Shown here: piece after piece, positions 20,626 to 30,669 of the stretch
How the letters are laid out: every line of letters starts with the position of its first letter
How positions within the stretch are numbered: the stretch's first letter is position 1
NCBI GenBank assembly: GCA_034769895.1
Contig: CM068367.1
Location: 90,172,399-90,236,398, forward strand
Length of the DNA: 64,000 bases
Origin: Magicicada septendecula
Lineage: Eukaryota; Arthropoda; Insecta; Hemiptera; Cicadidae
Direction of reading: 5' to 3'
Notes under the pieces: model-generated
Told to the model about the DNA's origin: nothing
Database searches by the model: none
Seen by the model: only the letters and a program-made list of their open reading frames with translations
Translations under genes and position numbers: made by a program

Positions 20626-22204
20626 ACTAACGAGTACCCGGCATGCGTTGCAATGCCACTCAAAGAAAGAAAGTGTTTGTATATATATAATATATAAAGA
20701 CTTCGTTCGCGTGGTCTTCAATTTAATGCGATAATATATTTAGAACAGAATCTATTCCATTGGGTTGCCATAGTAACCAGATCTAATAAGTTAGTTTTTT
20801 AAGACTCCAAAGGACCCCCCAGAGGATCGTATCGAAAAAAACACCTGTCCTTTGTTGGTTCTCCCGTTGCGTAAAATATTTGTGCCAAGTTTGGTTGAAA
20901 TCGGTCCAGTGGTTTAGGAGGAGATGTGGAAGACCCCAAAGAACCCCCAAAAGAACCCAATCGAAAAAACACCTGTCCTATGTTGGTTCTCCCTTTACGT
21001 AAAATATTTGTGCCAAGTTTGGTTGAAATCGGTCCAGTGGTTTAGGAGAAGATGTGGAAGACCCCAAAGGACCTCCCGAAGTATCATATCGAAAAAACAC
21101 ATATCCTATGTTGGTTCTCCCGTTGCGTAAATTATTTGTGCCAAGTTTGGTTGAAATCGGTCCAGTGGTTTAGGAGAAGATGTGGAAGACCCCAAAGGAC
21201 CCCATCGAAAAAACACCTATCCTATGTTGGTTCTCCCTTTGCGTAAAATATTTGTGCCAAGTTTGGTTGAAATCGGTCCAGTGGTTTAGGAGAAGATGTG
21301 GAAGACCCCAAAGGACTCCGTCGGAAAAAACACCTATCCTATGTTGGTTCTCCCGTTGCGTAAAATATTTGTGCCAAGTTTGGTTGAAATCGGTCCAGTG
21401 GTTTAGGAGAAGATGTGGAAGACCCCAAAGGACCCCATCGAAAAAACACCTATCCTATGTTGGTTCTTCCTTTGCGTAAAATATTTGTGCCAAGTTTGGT
21501 TGAAATCGGTCCAGTGGTTTAGGAGGAGATGTGGAAGACCCCAAAGGACCCCCCGAAGTATCATATCGAAAAAACACATATCCTATGTTGGTTCTCCCGT
21601 TGCGTAAAATATTTATGCCAAGTTTGGTTGAAATCGGTCCAGTGGTTTAGGAGGAGATGTGGAAGACCCCAAAGGACCCCCCAATGGACCCCGTCGAAAA
21701 AAACACCTATCCTATGTTGGTTCTCCCGTTGCGTAAAATATTTGTGCCAAGTTTGGTTGAAATCGGTCCAGTGGTTTAGGAGGAGATGTGGAAGACCCCA
21801 AAGGACCCCCCAATGGACCCCGTCGAAAAAAACACCTATCCTATGTTGGTTCTCCCGTTGCGTAAAATATTTGTGCCAAGTTTGGTTGAAATCGGTCCAG
21901 TGGTTTAGGAGGAGATGTGGAAGACCCCAAAGGACCCCATCGAAAAAACACCTACCCTATGTTGGTTCTCCCGTTGCATAAAATATTTGTGCCAAGTTTG
22001 GTTGAAATCGGTCCAGTGGTTTAGGAGGAGATGTGGAAGACCCCAAGAACCCCCTATAGGACCCCATCGAAAAAAATTCATAAACCTTCGCGGGCGTGCG
22101 CACAACAACTCACCGAAGTTTCATCGCAATCGGATGAATGGTATAGGAACGCATACGGGACAAAGAAAGAAAGAAAGAAACAAACATTCATTTTTATAGA
22201 TATA
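20626..22204 (+). mobile_element. Retroposon or Helitron-like insertion carrying a minisatellite
   Basis: Present only in the left LTR of element 2; the right LTR is continuous at this point (about 28331). It starts ACTAACGAGTACCCGGCATG, where GGCAT...ATGCC forms a small hairpin, and ends in a GAAA-repeat, CAAACATTCATTTTTATAG and a short ATAGAT tail. Such ends, and the phrase TTTGGTTGAAATCGGTCCAG, occur in many insect RTE-related or Helitron-like non-autonomous repeats, so class is uncertain. No clear target duplication was found. It contains no gene. Confidence 0.7.
20797..22090 (+). repeat. Minisatellite of about 11 units, 116-129 bp
   Basis: The landmark ATGTGGAAGACCCC recurs at 20924, 21052, 21180, 21296, 21413, 21529, 21657, 21786, 21915 and 22031. 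Spacing is either 116-117 or 128-129 bp, the classes differing by a 12-bp segment after the landmark. Units are highly similar, so expansion is recent. Because stop codons are rare in the unit, several apparent proteins beginning MWKTPKD appear in overlapping frames; these are artefacts. Confidence 0.95.
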
Positions 22205-22403
22205 GATACATCATTAGCTATTATTTATTTTACAGGTTCGTTTATTCTATTCAACACTACCTTGCATTCTTATTTATTTTGTCTATGACTATAATTGTCA
22301 TAATTGGGTCTCTGTTCTACTATGGGATTAAGTATCAATTTATTTATCAATCTGTGAATCTTCTTTTATGTAGCATAAATGCTATCATTTTTGTTGCGCT
22401 ACA

Positions 22404-24246
22404 TATGCTTCCCCTCCTAAAAAAGTTTAGTTTACCTGAATGAAGTTTAGGTCAAATAAACTTGCCTTTTTCACATGCCTTTTCTTAATTTCATTGTTAA
22501 TGGTTGACGATGGTCTTCTCAATGTAACTTCATTAGACTAGTACTAGTACCTTTTTTATTTAATAACATTTCATCATTTTATTTAACATTCTTGATTCTT
22601 GATATTTTTTTTTTCTGTACACATTATTTGTTGGTAACTGGCTACACTATTCACTGATACATTAGTTTTACATCTCTCCTATTTATAATTACTATAATTA
22701 CTGCATTTTTCATTATTCTTCTGTCAACTCGCTTCTTTCTGTTTTCTTATTCCTATTCCTTTGGAAACTGAATTTATTTTTGCAACTATTCTAATATTCC
22801 TTAAATATTTAATTTCCCTAACAATCCCTAACACATGCGTTGGTACAGTTCAGAGAGGCACTGTTTGGCTTCATACTCTGCTGCCCACACTACATCTTAA
22901 TATAGTACTGCTGGAATTCATCTACAGTCAGCTATAAAATATAATAATAATCTCCTAATAATCTCTTTAATCATTTAATAATAAATATTTGGGAAAAGAT
23001 TTTTTCTTTGTTGCATTTATATTTTTTCATTACTATTCTTCATATTTCGTAGTTCCATTTTAATTCCTTAAACATTCGTTAATATTGACTTTGACAGTTA
23101 TCAATTGTAATCATTTTTGTTTTCATTTTTGTTGAGATTGTAATGTTAAGTATCTTCTTCGTTTGTTTTTTTTTTTTTTTTTCTCTGATCTCAATATTTT
23201 TTAATCAGTTGTTGTGTGTTGATCATTATAATTGTATTTCTTACTAAATATATTCCTTATACTTAATTATTCTTCTTCTTATCGTAATTCACTATTTTGG
23301 CTGTTTATTTTTTAATGAATTATGTTCATAAATACTCTTTCCTTCTTGTCTTCTTTAACATTATATTAGTTACATTCAATCGTTTTCTGAGATTGTTCCA
23401 TCATGTGGCAATGTAGTATGTATTTTAGGTCATATGATTTTTTTTTTTTTCTTTATTTTGGATAAGTAGGTTTGAGGTAATAACTTTTATCTTGGGGTTC
23501 ATTCTTCATTATTCACACTATTTCTTTATACACATAATAATAATAATTATCGTTTTCTTCTGTAATCTTGGGGTTTGTTATTCATTATACACATTATTTC
23601 TTTATACACATAATAATAATAATTATCGTTTTCTTCTGTAATCTTGGGGTTTGTTATTCATTATACACATTATTTCTTTATAAACATTTAACAATAATTC
23701 TTGTTTTCTTCAAAATCGATAATACGTTGTTCTTATTGTATTTCAGAATTTAGTGGTAGTATTCAACTCAAATTATTTTTAAATTCCAAGTATTTTTCTT
23801 CAAGATTGATAATAAGTTGTCCTTACTTCATTTTAGAATTTATTCATTTATATAAATTCTTTTTCTTTTTTGTTAATCCAGAAGTTGTTCAAATATAAGG
23901 TAATAAGTTGTCCTTACTTCATTTTAGAATTTATTCATTATATTTCTTTTGGATTTAGTAATTTTTGTTTCTTACTAAATTCGTTTTATATATAATAGTT
24001 ATTTCAAATAATTTGTGTAAGTTGGTCTTACTGTCTTTTAGAATTTTGCTGATATATATATGATTTCGTTATTACTATTACTGTTTACATGTTTCTGATC
24101 ATCTTCTAACAAATCTTCCCGGATATTCTTTAAATAGTGGTTATTAATTATGGTTATTTTATGATTACACTTAATTTTATTTATTAATTGTTGTTCCCCA
24201 AGATTACGGTTCAGTGACGGTTATTCATTAATTTTCACTGCCTCTA
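22404..24246 (-). other. Element 2 non-coding 3' region and polypurine tract
   Basis: On the minus strand AGGAGGGGAAGCATA directly precedes the LTR start TGTAGCGC, giving a polypurine tract at about 22404-22420. The rest is AT-rich with no protease, RT or integrase motifs in any frame. It holds a 76-bp tandem repeat (about 2.8 copies, 23494-23700) and a repeated AATAAGTTGTCCTTACTTCA at about 23810 and 23901. This is where pol would be expected in an autonomous relative. Confidence 0.75.
23494..23700. repeat. 76-bp tandem repeat, about 2.8 copies
   Basis: Unit from CTTGGGGTTTGTTATTCATT to TTTTCTTCTGTAAT, almost perfect in two copies and degenerate in the third, within the non-coding part of element 2. 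Confidence 0.85.
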
Positions 24247-25641
24247 TTAGTTTAAATGAGGGCTTACTCCCTCTTCTCTATTTTCATTCTGATTACTGTG
24301 TTGGTTTTGTACTGTTTCCGTGCGATCCTCCGTATTATGTTCTGCTATCCTATAATTTCCATCATGTGGGTAGTTGTCTTCATGCCGAGATTGGTCATAA
24401 TGGTTGTCATATCGGTGACTCCTTGGGTAGTATCGTCGCTGATTACCTTGAGGTCTGGAGTAAATATAATTGACGTTATGTCTATAATTATTGGGTCGTC
24501 TGTCCCCATCTCCTCTATTATTGCGACTATCACGATAATTGTAATTGTTATTGCCGCGATAATTATAGTTTCTGGAATTATTATTCATGTTTTCATTTTG
24601 TGTTCTATTAGTATTAACGTTATGCGCAGGTCGATTGCGATCGTTATTATGAGAATTGGCTGGTGGCGCGTTATTATCATACTTCTGATATTTATGATTT
24701 AGCATTCTATTTCTTTGGTATTGGTTCTCGTGCTCATAATTCTCCAAGAATTTGGCCATGGCTGGAATCGTTTTGATTTGACTACACATACGCGCATTCT
24801 TTATCCCTTCCTCGTAATGATAGGATAGTTGTATTACCAAACATTCTTCAGGAATTCGGGGCTCTAAGTTCCGCGCCATACATACTTTTCCTAAAAAGTA
24901 TGAAGTAGGGGACTGGCCTACATTTGTTTCGTATCGACCGTTACTCAAATTATTCCTAATCATGTTCTGGGTCGATTCCGACCAATACTTCTCCTTAAAT
25001 TGTTTTTTGAACTCAGTCATGTCCAGTATATCCGGGCGCACCGCTGTCCACCAATTATCATAAGTATCTTTAAACGTTTCATCAATCATGCTTCGTATAA
25101 TACTCCAGCGACTCTCTTTATTTCTTATGATCACTTCTTCCAATCTCTTTAAAAATTCCATAGGATTGCGCTTATAATTACGAAAATTAATCGATTCTCT
25201 GTTCTCATGGTTATTTGTATGACTATTTTGGCATGTCCTATCACGCCATGAATCTACTTCCTCCTGTAATTGTAATTCACGCCTACTAACCTCTTCTATT
25301 TTATTTTTGTTGGTATTGATTTGACCTTCCATATTATTTAAATTGCCATAGACCCTTTCGAGTCGTTCGCCCATGTCTGTCTGTATTTGCTTAATACCTT
25401 CCTTATTCTCTTCCCGTACCTGATGTACTTCGTTTTTAATTTGCTCACATTTTTCGACAGTTTCCTGTTGGATTTCTTCGACCAATGTTTTATTCTCAAT
25501 TTTTGTGTCATTAATTTTATTCTGTAATTCTTCACGAACCTGTACTATTGTTTCGTTAGTTTTTTCTAACTCTTCATTTGTTTTGGCTATTTCTAATTTT
25601 CTTTCCTCATTATTTTGGTCCACCTTCTGGTTAATTGTCAC
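24247..25641 (-). CDS. gag: Element 2 Gag, capsid-like and C-terminal part
   Basis: A 464-aa frame continuing the coiled coil (NEELEKTNETIVQVREEL) into the capsid-like domain shared with element 1: YKRNPMEFLKRLEE, DNWWTAVRPDI, KEKYWSESTQNMI, SPTSYFLGKVCMARNLEPRI. The tail from about residue 300 is very rich in Asn, Arg and Tyr and has no zinc knuckle. It ends in its own stop with no protease following. The frame is +1 or -1 relative to the N-terminal part at 25638-26156, so this copy is frameshifted near 25640, where several codons present in element 1 are also missing. Confidence 0.85.
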   Translation of the reverse strand: MTINQKVDQNNEERKLEIAKTNEELEKTNETIVQVREELQNKINDTKIENKTLVEEIQQETVEKCEQIKNEVHQVREENKEGIKQIQTDMGERLERVYGNLNNMEGQINTNKNKIEEVSRRELQLQEEVDSWRDRTCQNSHTNNHENRESINFRNYKRNPMEFLKRLEEVIIRNKESRWSIIRSMIDETFKDTYDNWWTAVRPDILDMTEFKKQFKEKYWSESTQNMIRNNLSNGRYETNVGQSPTSYFLGKVCMARNLEPRIPEECLVIQLSYHYEEGIKNARMCSQIKTIPAMAKFLENYEHENQYQRNRMLNHKYQKYDNNAPPANSHNNDRNRPAHNVNTNRTQNENMNNNSRNYNYRGNNNYNYRDSRNNRGDGDRRPNNYRHNVNYIYSRPQGNQRRYYPRSHRYDNHYDQSRHEDNYPHDGNYRIAEHNTEDRTETVQNQHSNQNENREEGVSPHLN

Positions 25642-26156
25642 ATGATATTTTCAATTTTTTCATTAATTTGCTTTAAATTTTCTTCATGTATTTGTAAGAT
25701 GTCTTCCTTCATTTGTTTTAAACCCTCATCATTCCTATCTAACCTTTCGTGAATTTGTTTTGAGGTTTCTTTAATTTCCTCATTTGTTTTATCTAATTTC
25801 TCCTCCAGTCTCTTTGAGTTTTCCTTATTTTCCTCATTTGTCTTCCTCAAATTCTCCTTGTTTTCCTCATTTGTTTTATCGTATTTTTCCTCTAGTCTCT
25901 TTGATTTTTCCAATAGTAGTTTAAGCATTTCCTGTATACTCAAGTCTTCCTTTTGGTTGGGCTTATCTGGTTGATCCCCTTGGGCAACTTCTTCGATTAC
26001 TTCCCTTTCCTTGTCTGCCATTATTTCAGTTTCCGTTATTTCGTCTGTCTGTTGTTCCATTTCACTGTCTGTTATTAGTTCTATTTCCTGTTCTTGTTCA
26101 TCTATTTCCTTCTCCGTTTCTCCTGCCCTAATCCTTGATCTACCTCTGGTATGCAT
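25638..26156 (-). CDS. gag: Element 2 Gag, N-terminal part
   Basis: A 172-aa frame starting MHTRGRSRIRAGE, clearly homologous to the element 1 Gag start MHNTRGRSKKGAEE, followed by an acidic ITDSEMEQ block, GDQPDKP, and a Lys/Glu/Asn coiled coil. It terminates in TGA overlapping the ATG of the following frame. The overlap probably reflects a frameshift mutation and not a designed junction, because element 1 has a single continuous gag here. Confidence 0.8.
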   Translation of the reverse strand: MHTRGRSRIRAGETEKEIDEQEQEIELITDSEMEQQTDEITETEIMADKEREVIEEVAQGDQPDKPNQKEDLSIQEMLKLLLEKSKRLEEKYDKTNEENKENLRKTNEENKENSKRLEEKLDKTNEEIKETSKQIHERLDRNDEGLKQMKEDILQIHEENLKQINEKIENIM

Positions 26157-26225
26157 GTTTACTCTCCCACAGTTGCCTGCTCTGGTTAAGTAATATTAAT
26201 ATGGTTACAGTTACTTAACTTAAGC

Positions 26226-26245
26226 CCTACACAAGTTGAGCGCCA
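26226..26245 (-). other. Element 2 primer-binding site
   Basis: On the minus strand TGGCGCTCAACTTGTGTAGG lies 3 nt after the LTR end at 26249. It shares TGGCGCTCAAC with element 1, so both probably use the same or a similar tRNA primer. Confidence 0.6.
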
Positions 26246-26248
26246 ATT

Positions 26249-28528
26249 TGTACTTACACGGGTTACCTCTCCTTAAAAACCCCTCTGTTGTATTTGTCAA
26301 TTGTGTTCTATTAATTTAATTGTATAAATTCTCGGAAATATTTGGAGTTGTGGAATATATGGATGTACTCAATTAATGTTAACTTAACTATTTAATAATT
26401 ATCAGTGTTAGTGTGCCTAGAACTTAAATAACTTAAGATTTATTCTACAATTTCATCCAACCCTATTATGCCTTGAAGAGAGTTCTGTCTGATTTTATAT
26501 TTTTACGCTCCCTCTTTGGTGTCAGATAATTCCGCTATAAGCGCTGTAGTATCGGCTCAACGAAACTTGTAGGTTATTCGATGTTTATATTAACTATTTA
26601 TTCTCTACTTATTCAGTTACTTTTGTTCCAGTTCACTAAACCATACTCCAAATAACAAGGTGTGACAAATATATAAAGGTTCTTTATTTGTTTATCAATT
26701 CACATTAACTAAGATATATTCCAATTAATATATGTTGGGACTATAGATTCAGGTATCGATTGTTGACTATTTAATCCTTTGTTTATATTTAGTTATATAT
26801 TATATTTGATTCGTATTTTATTTATTTCAGGGTGTGAAGGTTCTTGTAACTGTGGGGAAGACTAAAAATACATACTAAGAATGCAAGATTTACAAAAATT
26901 ATGTGTTGTGTATTTAGTATGATTAATATAATATAACTTTACCAGTCTCTAACGAAACAAATCACGTTGGCAGTTGATCGCTAAATTCATTGTTCTGGTC
27001 AATTATGAAGCACAGTTTTCTTTCTTCAGTTTAATAAAAGTAATTCTTGTCCTGTCCACTTCGGAATACAGCTTCTGAATTGTTTTACGGCCCGATTGAT
27101 GTTTCTTCTACACCGCCAGGATCCAAATAGGTTCTCCTTTCGGTTGAAGCAGTTAGTGTTGTTCCGTGTATTTGCAAGGTTATAATTTCTGGTGTTGTGA
27201 ATATTATAAGTTGCGTTACTATTAATTCTTTATATTTGATTAATTTTTCATTAATTCCCTTCGGACATGGGACAGTCCAAGTTTCTTCTTGTAGAATTTG
27301 GTTATTTGTTCTCGATTATTATTTCATAATATATCGTTATTTTATTAATCTGTGTTAGTGATAGATGTAAGTATTATCATTAGAATTTTATCTTCTTTAT
27401 AATCGTATCTCTTGATTTCGAATATTACGATTCAATATATTCTTCTTGGGTTTTTTAAATCATCACGTTCAGTTTTTTACAAAAGCAATTCTTGTTATTT
27501 TTAAAATCAACAACCTTCTTCTTAAATTTTTCTTCCCTAGCAACCTATATTAATTTCCGCTTCCACATGTTTGACTATATAGTGTTTCTTTCATATATTT
27601 TTTTGTCTATTCTTTGTCAATTTGCTGTCCTATCGGAATGTAATTTTACCGATAGCTGGTTTATTATTTCATACACATCTTCTACTGGCTTTTTGATATA
27701 ATTCCGTTTTTTCCTTTTTTATTATATTTAATCCACCTTCGATATTATTTTTTACCAATCGATATTATGGTATTATTATAATTTGTATAAATTTTATTAA
27801 ATATTATTATTAACGTAACGTTTTTTCTTCTTTCTAGCTCTTCATAGTGTATTTATTAATTATTATTAATTGATGTATCTAACCTTTAAGTTATAAGTGT
27901 TTATTTAGTATTTTTGGCTGTTAGGCCTTTTATTGTAAATTGATCTACCTGTGGTTATGTCGGTTAGGCATCTATAGTCCCTTTTATATAAATTCGTACA
28001 TACAATCAAAACTTAATTATTAACATTTGTATAAACAATTATTTTTCTACATCTAATAACAAATTTATCTTGATCTCTCGATCACATATAACAAAATTCG
28101 AACTTATGAACATTGGTTAACTGCCTCACCCTTCATTCTATGACAGTCATTGAATAACACTATTTGTTTCATTATTTTTCATGAACTCAACACATATTTG
28201 ATATAACATCACATAAACTTTATCATAACATTTTTGTCATAATATAATACTTTTTTAACACAAAATTCTTATCTGTTATTACCATACATTAAGTCATTGT
28301 TTCATTTTTCTGTTTTGATTTTTATTAAACATATATCATTAGCTATTATTTATTTTACAGGTTCGTTTATTCTATTCAACACTACCTTGCATTCTTATTT
28401 ATTTTGTCTATGACTATAATTGTCATAATTGGGTCTCTGTTCTACTATGGGATTAAGTATCAATTTATTTATCAATCTGTGAATCTTCTTTTATGTAGCA
28501 TAAATGCTATCATTTTTGTTGCGCTACA
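26249..28528 (-). repeat. Element 2 right LTR (5' LTR)
   Basis: Uninterrupted 2280-bp copy, starting TGTACTTACACGG and ending GCGCTACA. It is nearly identical to the left LTR from 26285 on. The apparent 69-aa frame at 27492-27701 also occurs in the left LTR (19787) and is not considered a gene. Confidence 0.9.
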
Positions 28529-29216
28529 ATATTTATTATCTGATCATAACCGTTTTTATGATAAAATAATTTCGTATACACGTTACGTGGATGACACATT
28601 CTTAGTATTTAACGGCACTCACAGACAAATAGATATGTTTTTCAAATTTATGAACAGCATTAATCACAACATTAAATTCACCATGGAAATGGAAAACAAT
28701 AACTGCTTGAATTTCCTTGACGTATCTGTACAAAAATGAAATACTCTTCTCACTTTCAAAATATACAGAAAACCCACCACAACAGATTTGGTTATACATG
28801 CTAATTAAAATCATCCGTATACACAAAAAATGGCGGCGTTTAATGCACTTGCACACAGATTAGTGAATATACCTATGAACACTGAGGATTATAATGACGA
28901 AGTCAACACAATAAAACACATAGCCATAAAAAATGGTTATAAAAGTGAAATGGTTGATAAAATAATATATAAACACCTGAAAAAATTAAATAGTAAAAAT
29001 GTTGCAAAAAGTAAAACTCAATATGTTTCAGCAATATACACAAATATACTCCCTAATATAATAAAAAATGAGTTAAAAAAGTTAAATATCAATGTTTCAT
29101 TCAGGACCACTAATAAATTAAAAAATATACTTAAACCACGAGTTCCAACCTTAACAGAAGATTGTTCAGGTGTGTACAAAATTAGATATAGTGAATGTGA
29201 TAGTTTCTACATCTGA
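28529..29216 (+). pseudogene. Penelope-like element, RT C-terminal part
   Basis: Continuation of the frame broken at 18490. It carries the catalytic block YTRYVDDTFLVF (YVDD), then NCLNFLDVSV, IYRKPTTTDLVIHAN, and the thumb/linker leading to GVYKIRYSECDSFYI. Two in-frame stops (TGA 28737-28739 and TAA about 28803) interrupt the domain. At 29216 the frame is lost by a deletion of about 7 nt. This is the reverse transcriptase of a class that resembles telomerase RT. The copy is inactive. Confidence 0.88.
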
Positions 29217-29520
29217 CAGAAGATTCATCGATAGATTTAGAGAACATCTACCAAAGAAGAACCCTAACAAAACCACATCAAATTATGCACTTCACCTTAT
29301 AAATAAAAACCATAATTACACCGGGTTTAAAGAAAACATGGAACCTATACACATCTGTAATAAAGGTCATCTTTTGAATGCCCTAGAAGAATTTGAAATT
29401 TACAGGGCTTCAAAAATACATAAAGAACAATTACTTAATGACCAGCTGATATTTAAGTCTAACGCGCTCTATGAGACCGCATTGAAAATAAGAAGTGAAA
29501 CACGCGTAAAAGCTAGTTGA
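29217..29520 (+). pseudogene. Penelope-like element, GIY-YIG endonuclease domain
   Basis: The GIY half-motif is GVYKIRY just before 29216. After the short deletion the other frame reads DRRFIDRFREHLPKK, then NYALHLINKNHNY and an ALEEFEIYRASK block with the conserved Glu. These features are typical of the Penelope GIY-YIG nuclease that nicks target DNA. The glycine and following residues of YIG are removed by the deletion, so nuclease function is lost in addition to the frameshift. Confidence 0.85.
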
Positions 29521-29657
29521 CGATCGGAAGCCGGACCAGTGCACTGTGTCACGTATCACGCGCTTGTGTGTTGTATGTGTTTTTATCTAGTTTTATGTGT
29601 TACATTTTATGTGCGTTAACATTTTTGACGACCCCTATGCATTAGGGTGAATAAACA

Positions 29658-29701
29658 TTTTACCTGAGGATGGGGATTTATCCCCGAAACATGTTGTAAA
29701 A
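29658..29701 (+). ncRNA. Hammerhead-ribozyme-like motif at Penelope 3' end
   Basis: Order on the plus strand: stem I strand TTTTAC, core CTGAGGA, one extra T, stem II GGGGA-TTTA-TCCCC, core GAAA, minimal stem III CATG, TT at the cleavage position, then GTAAAA, which pairs perfectly (6 bp) with TTTTAC. This is the geometry of the type I hammerheads with minimal stem III known from Penelope-like elements. The extra T after CTGAGGA is shared by all three motifs in this window, so activity needs testing. Confidence 0.6.
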
Positions 29702-29754
29702 ACATATAACAGAAGATCACTTAGCGGATTAAATATAAGGTAAATTATTTAAAT

Positions 29755-30669
29755 TTACCTAAATTCTATTAACTTTTGATCTAGACATTGCTTGTATAGG
29801 TTCCTTATCGATTCGTCCTGTAATAATTGAATTTTGAATTTCTTTCCCTTACTTATTTGTGTTGCCAGAATTGTCTCTTCTGTCTTTCTTGGCATTTTGG
29901 CTCCTGTCCATGGGAATTTCATTTTTGCTATTAGTAGTTTATGGTCTGTTCCACACTCCGCTTCTCTCTGAACTCTGACGTCTTTTATTATAATTATTGT
30001 TCTGTTCCTTATTATTACATAGTCAATAATCGACCTCAGCTTCCTTGTTTCCTGTGTCCAGGTATACTTATGTATGTTTTTGTGTTCAAAGAATCCGTTT
30101 GTAATTCTGAAGTCATTTAGTTCACATAGGTCTATTAGCCTTTCTCCATTATCATTCAGTATGTGTTCTCCAAATCTTCCTACTGTTTTGTCATTTTCCC
30201 TCTTCCCGACTCTTCCATTAAGATCACCAGCTATTATGATTTCGTAGTTTTGTTTTATTTTTGCAATTTCATCTTGTAGCGTATTCATAAAGTAATCTTT
30301 TTATGCAGCAGAGCTGTCATCCGTTGGACCATAAACAGCTAGTATTGCTATTTCTCTATCATACAAAGTCAGGTTTAGTTTTATTATTCTTTCGTTCACT
30401 GGTTCCCATGATTTTATATTTCTTCTGTACCTTTTCTTGATAAGTATTCCTATACCGGATTTTGCCCTCTGATCTTTATTTACTCCACTCCATACATGTA
30501 TTGTACCTTGTATTTCTTCTGTTCCGTTTCCTTTTTTCTTGGTTTCAGTGATGACTAATATGTCCAATTTCATTTTGTTAAATTCGCTTAAGATTTCTTT
30601 ATCCTTTGTATTCCAGCCTTGGATGTTCCATGTTCCAAACTTTAATCTCCTTTCTTTCCTCTTCTTCAT
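29755..30669 (-). pseudogene. RTE-type AP endonuclease
   Basis: Endonuclease/exonuclease/phosphatase fold: FGTWNIQGWN (Asn), DILVITETKK (catalytic Glu), YGPTDD, IIIAGDLNGRVGK (Asp and Asn), SIIDYVIIRN and CGTDHKLLIA (Asp-His). These match the AP-type endonuclease that begins RTE-clade LINE proteins. One in-frame TAA at 30301-30303 separates the two open pieces (30301-30669 and 29755-30288). The frame ends soon after the domain, without reverse transcriptase. Confidence 0.85.

Larger units (their letters stand above)
18491..22403 (-). repeat. Element 2 left LTR, with a 1.6-kb insertion and an aberrant U5 end
   Basis: Nearly identical to 26285-28528 from CTGTTGTATTTG onward (18580), except for a 1.58-kb inserted retroposon at 20626-22204. 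Its first about 90 bp differ from the other LTR. It starts TGTAATAGATCC and reaches GGAAGCCAATTTGTACT before the common part, whereas the right LTR starts directly with TGTACTTACACGG. The target duplication shows the integrated end is 18491. Confidence 0.85.
18491..28528 (-). mobile_element. Gag-only, non-autonomous Ty3/gypsy element (element 2)
   Basis: Flanked by ATAT (18487-18490 and 28529-28532). Removing the element plus one ATAT restores the Penelope frame (ENKYLLSDH). It has LTRs at 18491-22403 and 26249-28528, a purine tract beside the left LTR, a primer-binding site beside the right LTR, and one gag gene. No protease, RT or integrase sequence is present: 22404-24246 is AT-rich and non-coding. 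LTRs differ at only about two positions over 2 kb, so the insertion is recent. Replication would require enzymes from another element, plausibly a relative of element 1 whose Gag it resembles. Confidence 0.88.

Noticed and set aside
20797..22090. Possible CRISPR-like array
   Set aside because: Units are near-identical across their whole 116-129 bp length with no unique spacers, and the context is a eukaryotic transposon.
20924..22199. Series of overlapping open frames starting MWKTPKD
   Set aside because: They are readings of the minisatellite unit. Unit lengths are mostly not multiples of three, frames change from unit to unit and no protein signature is present.
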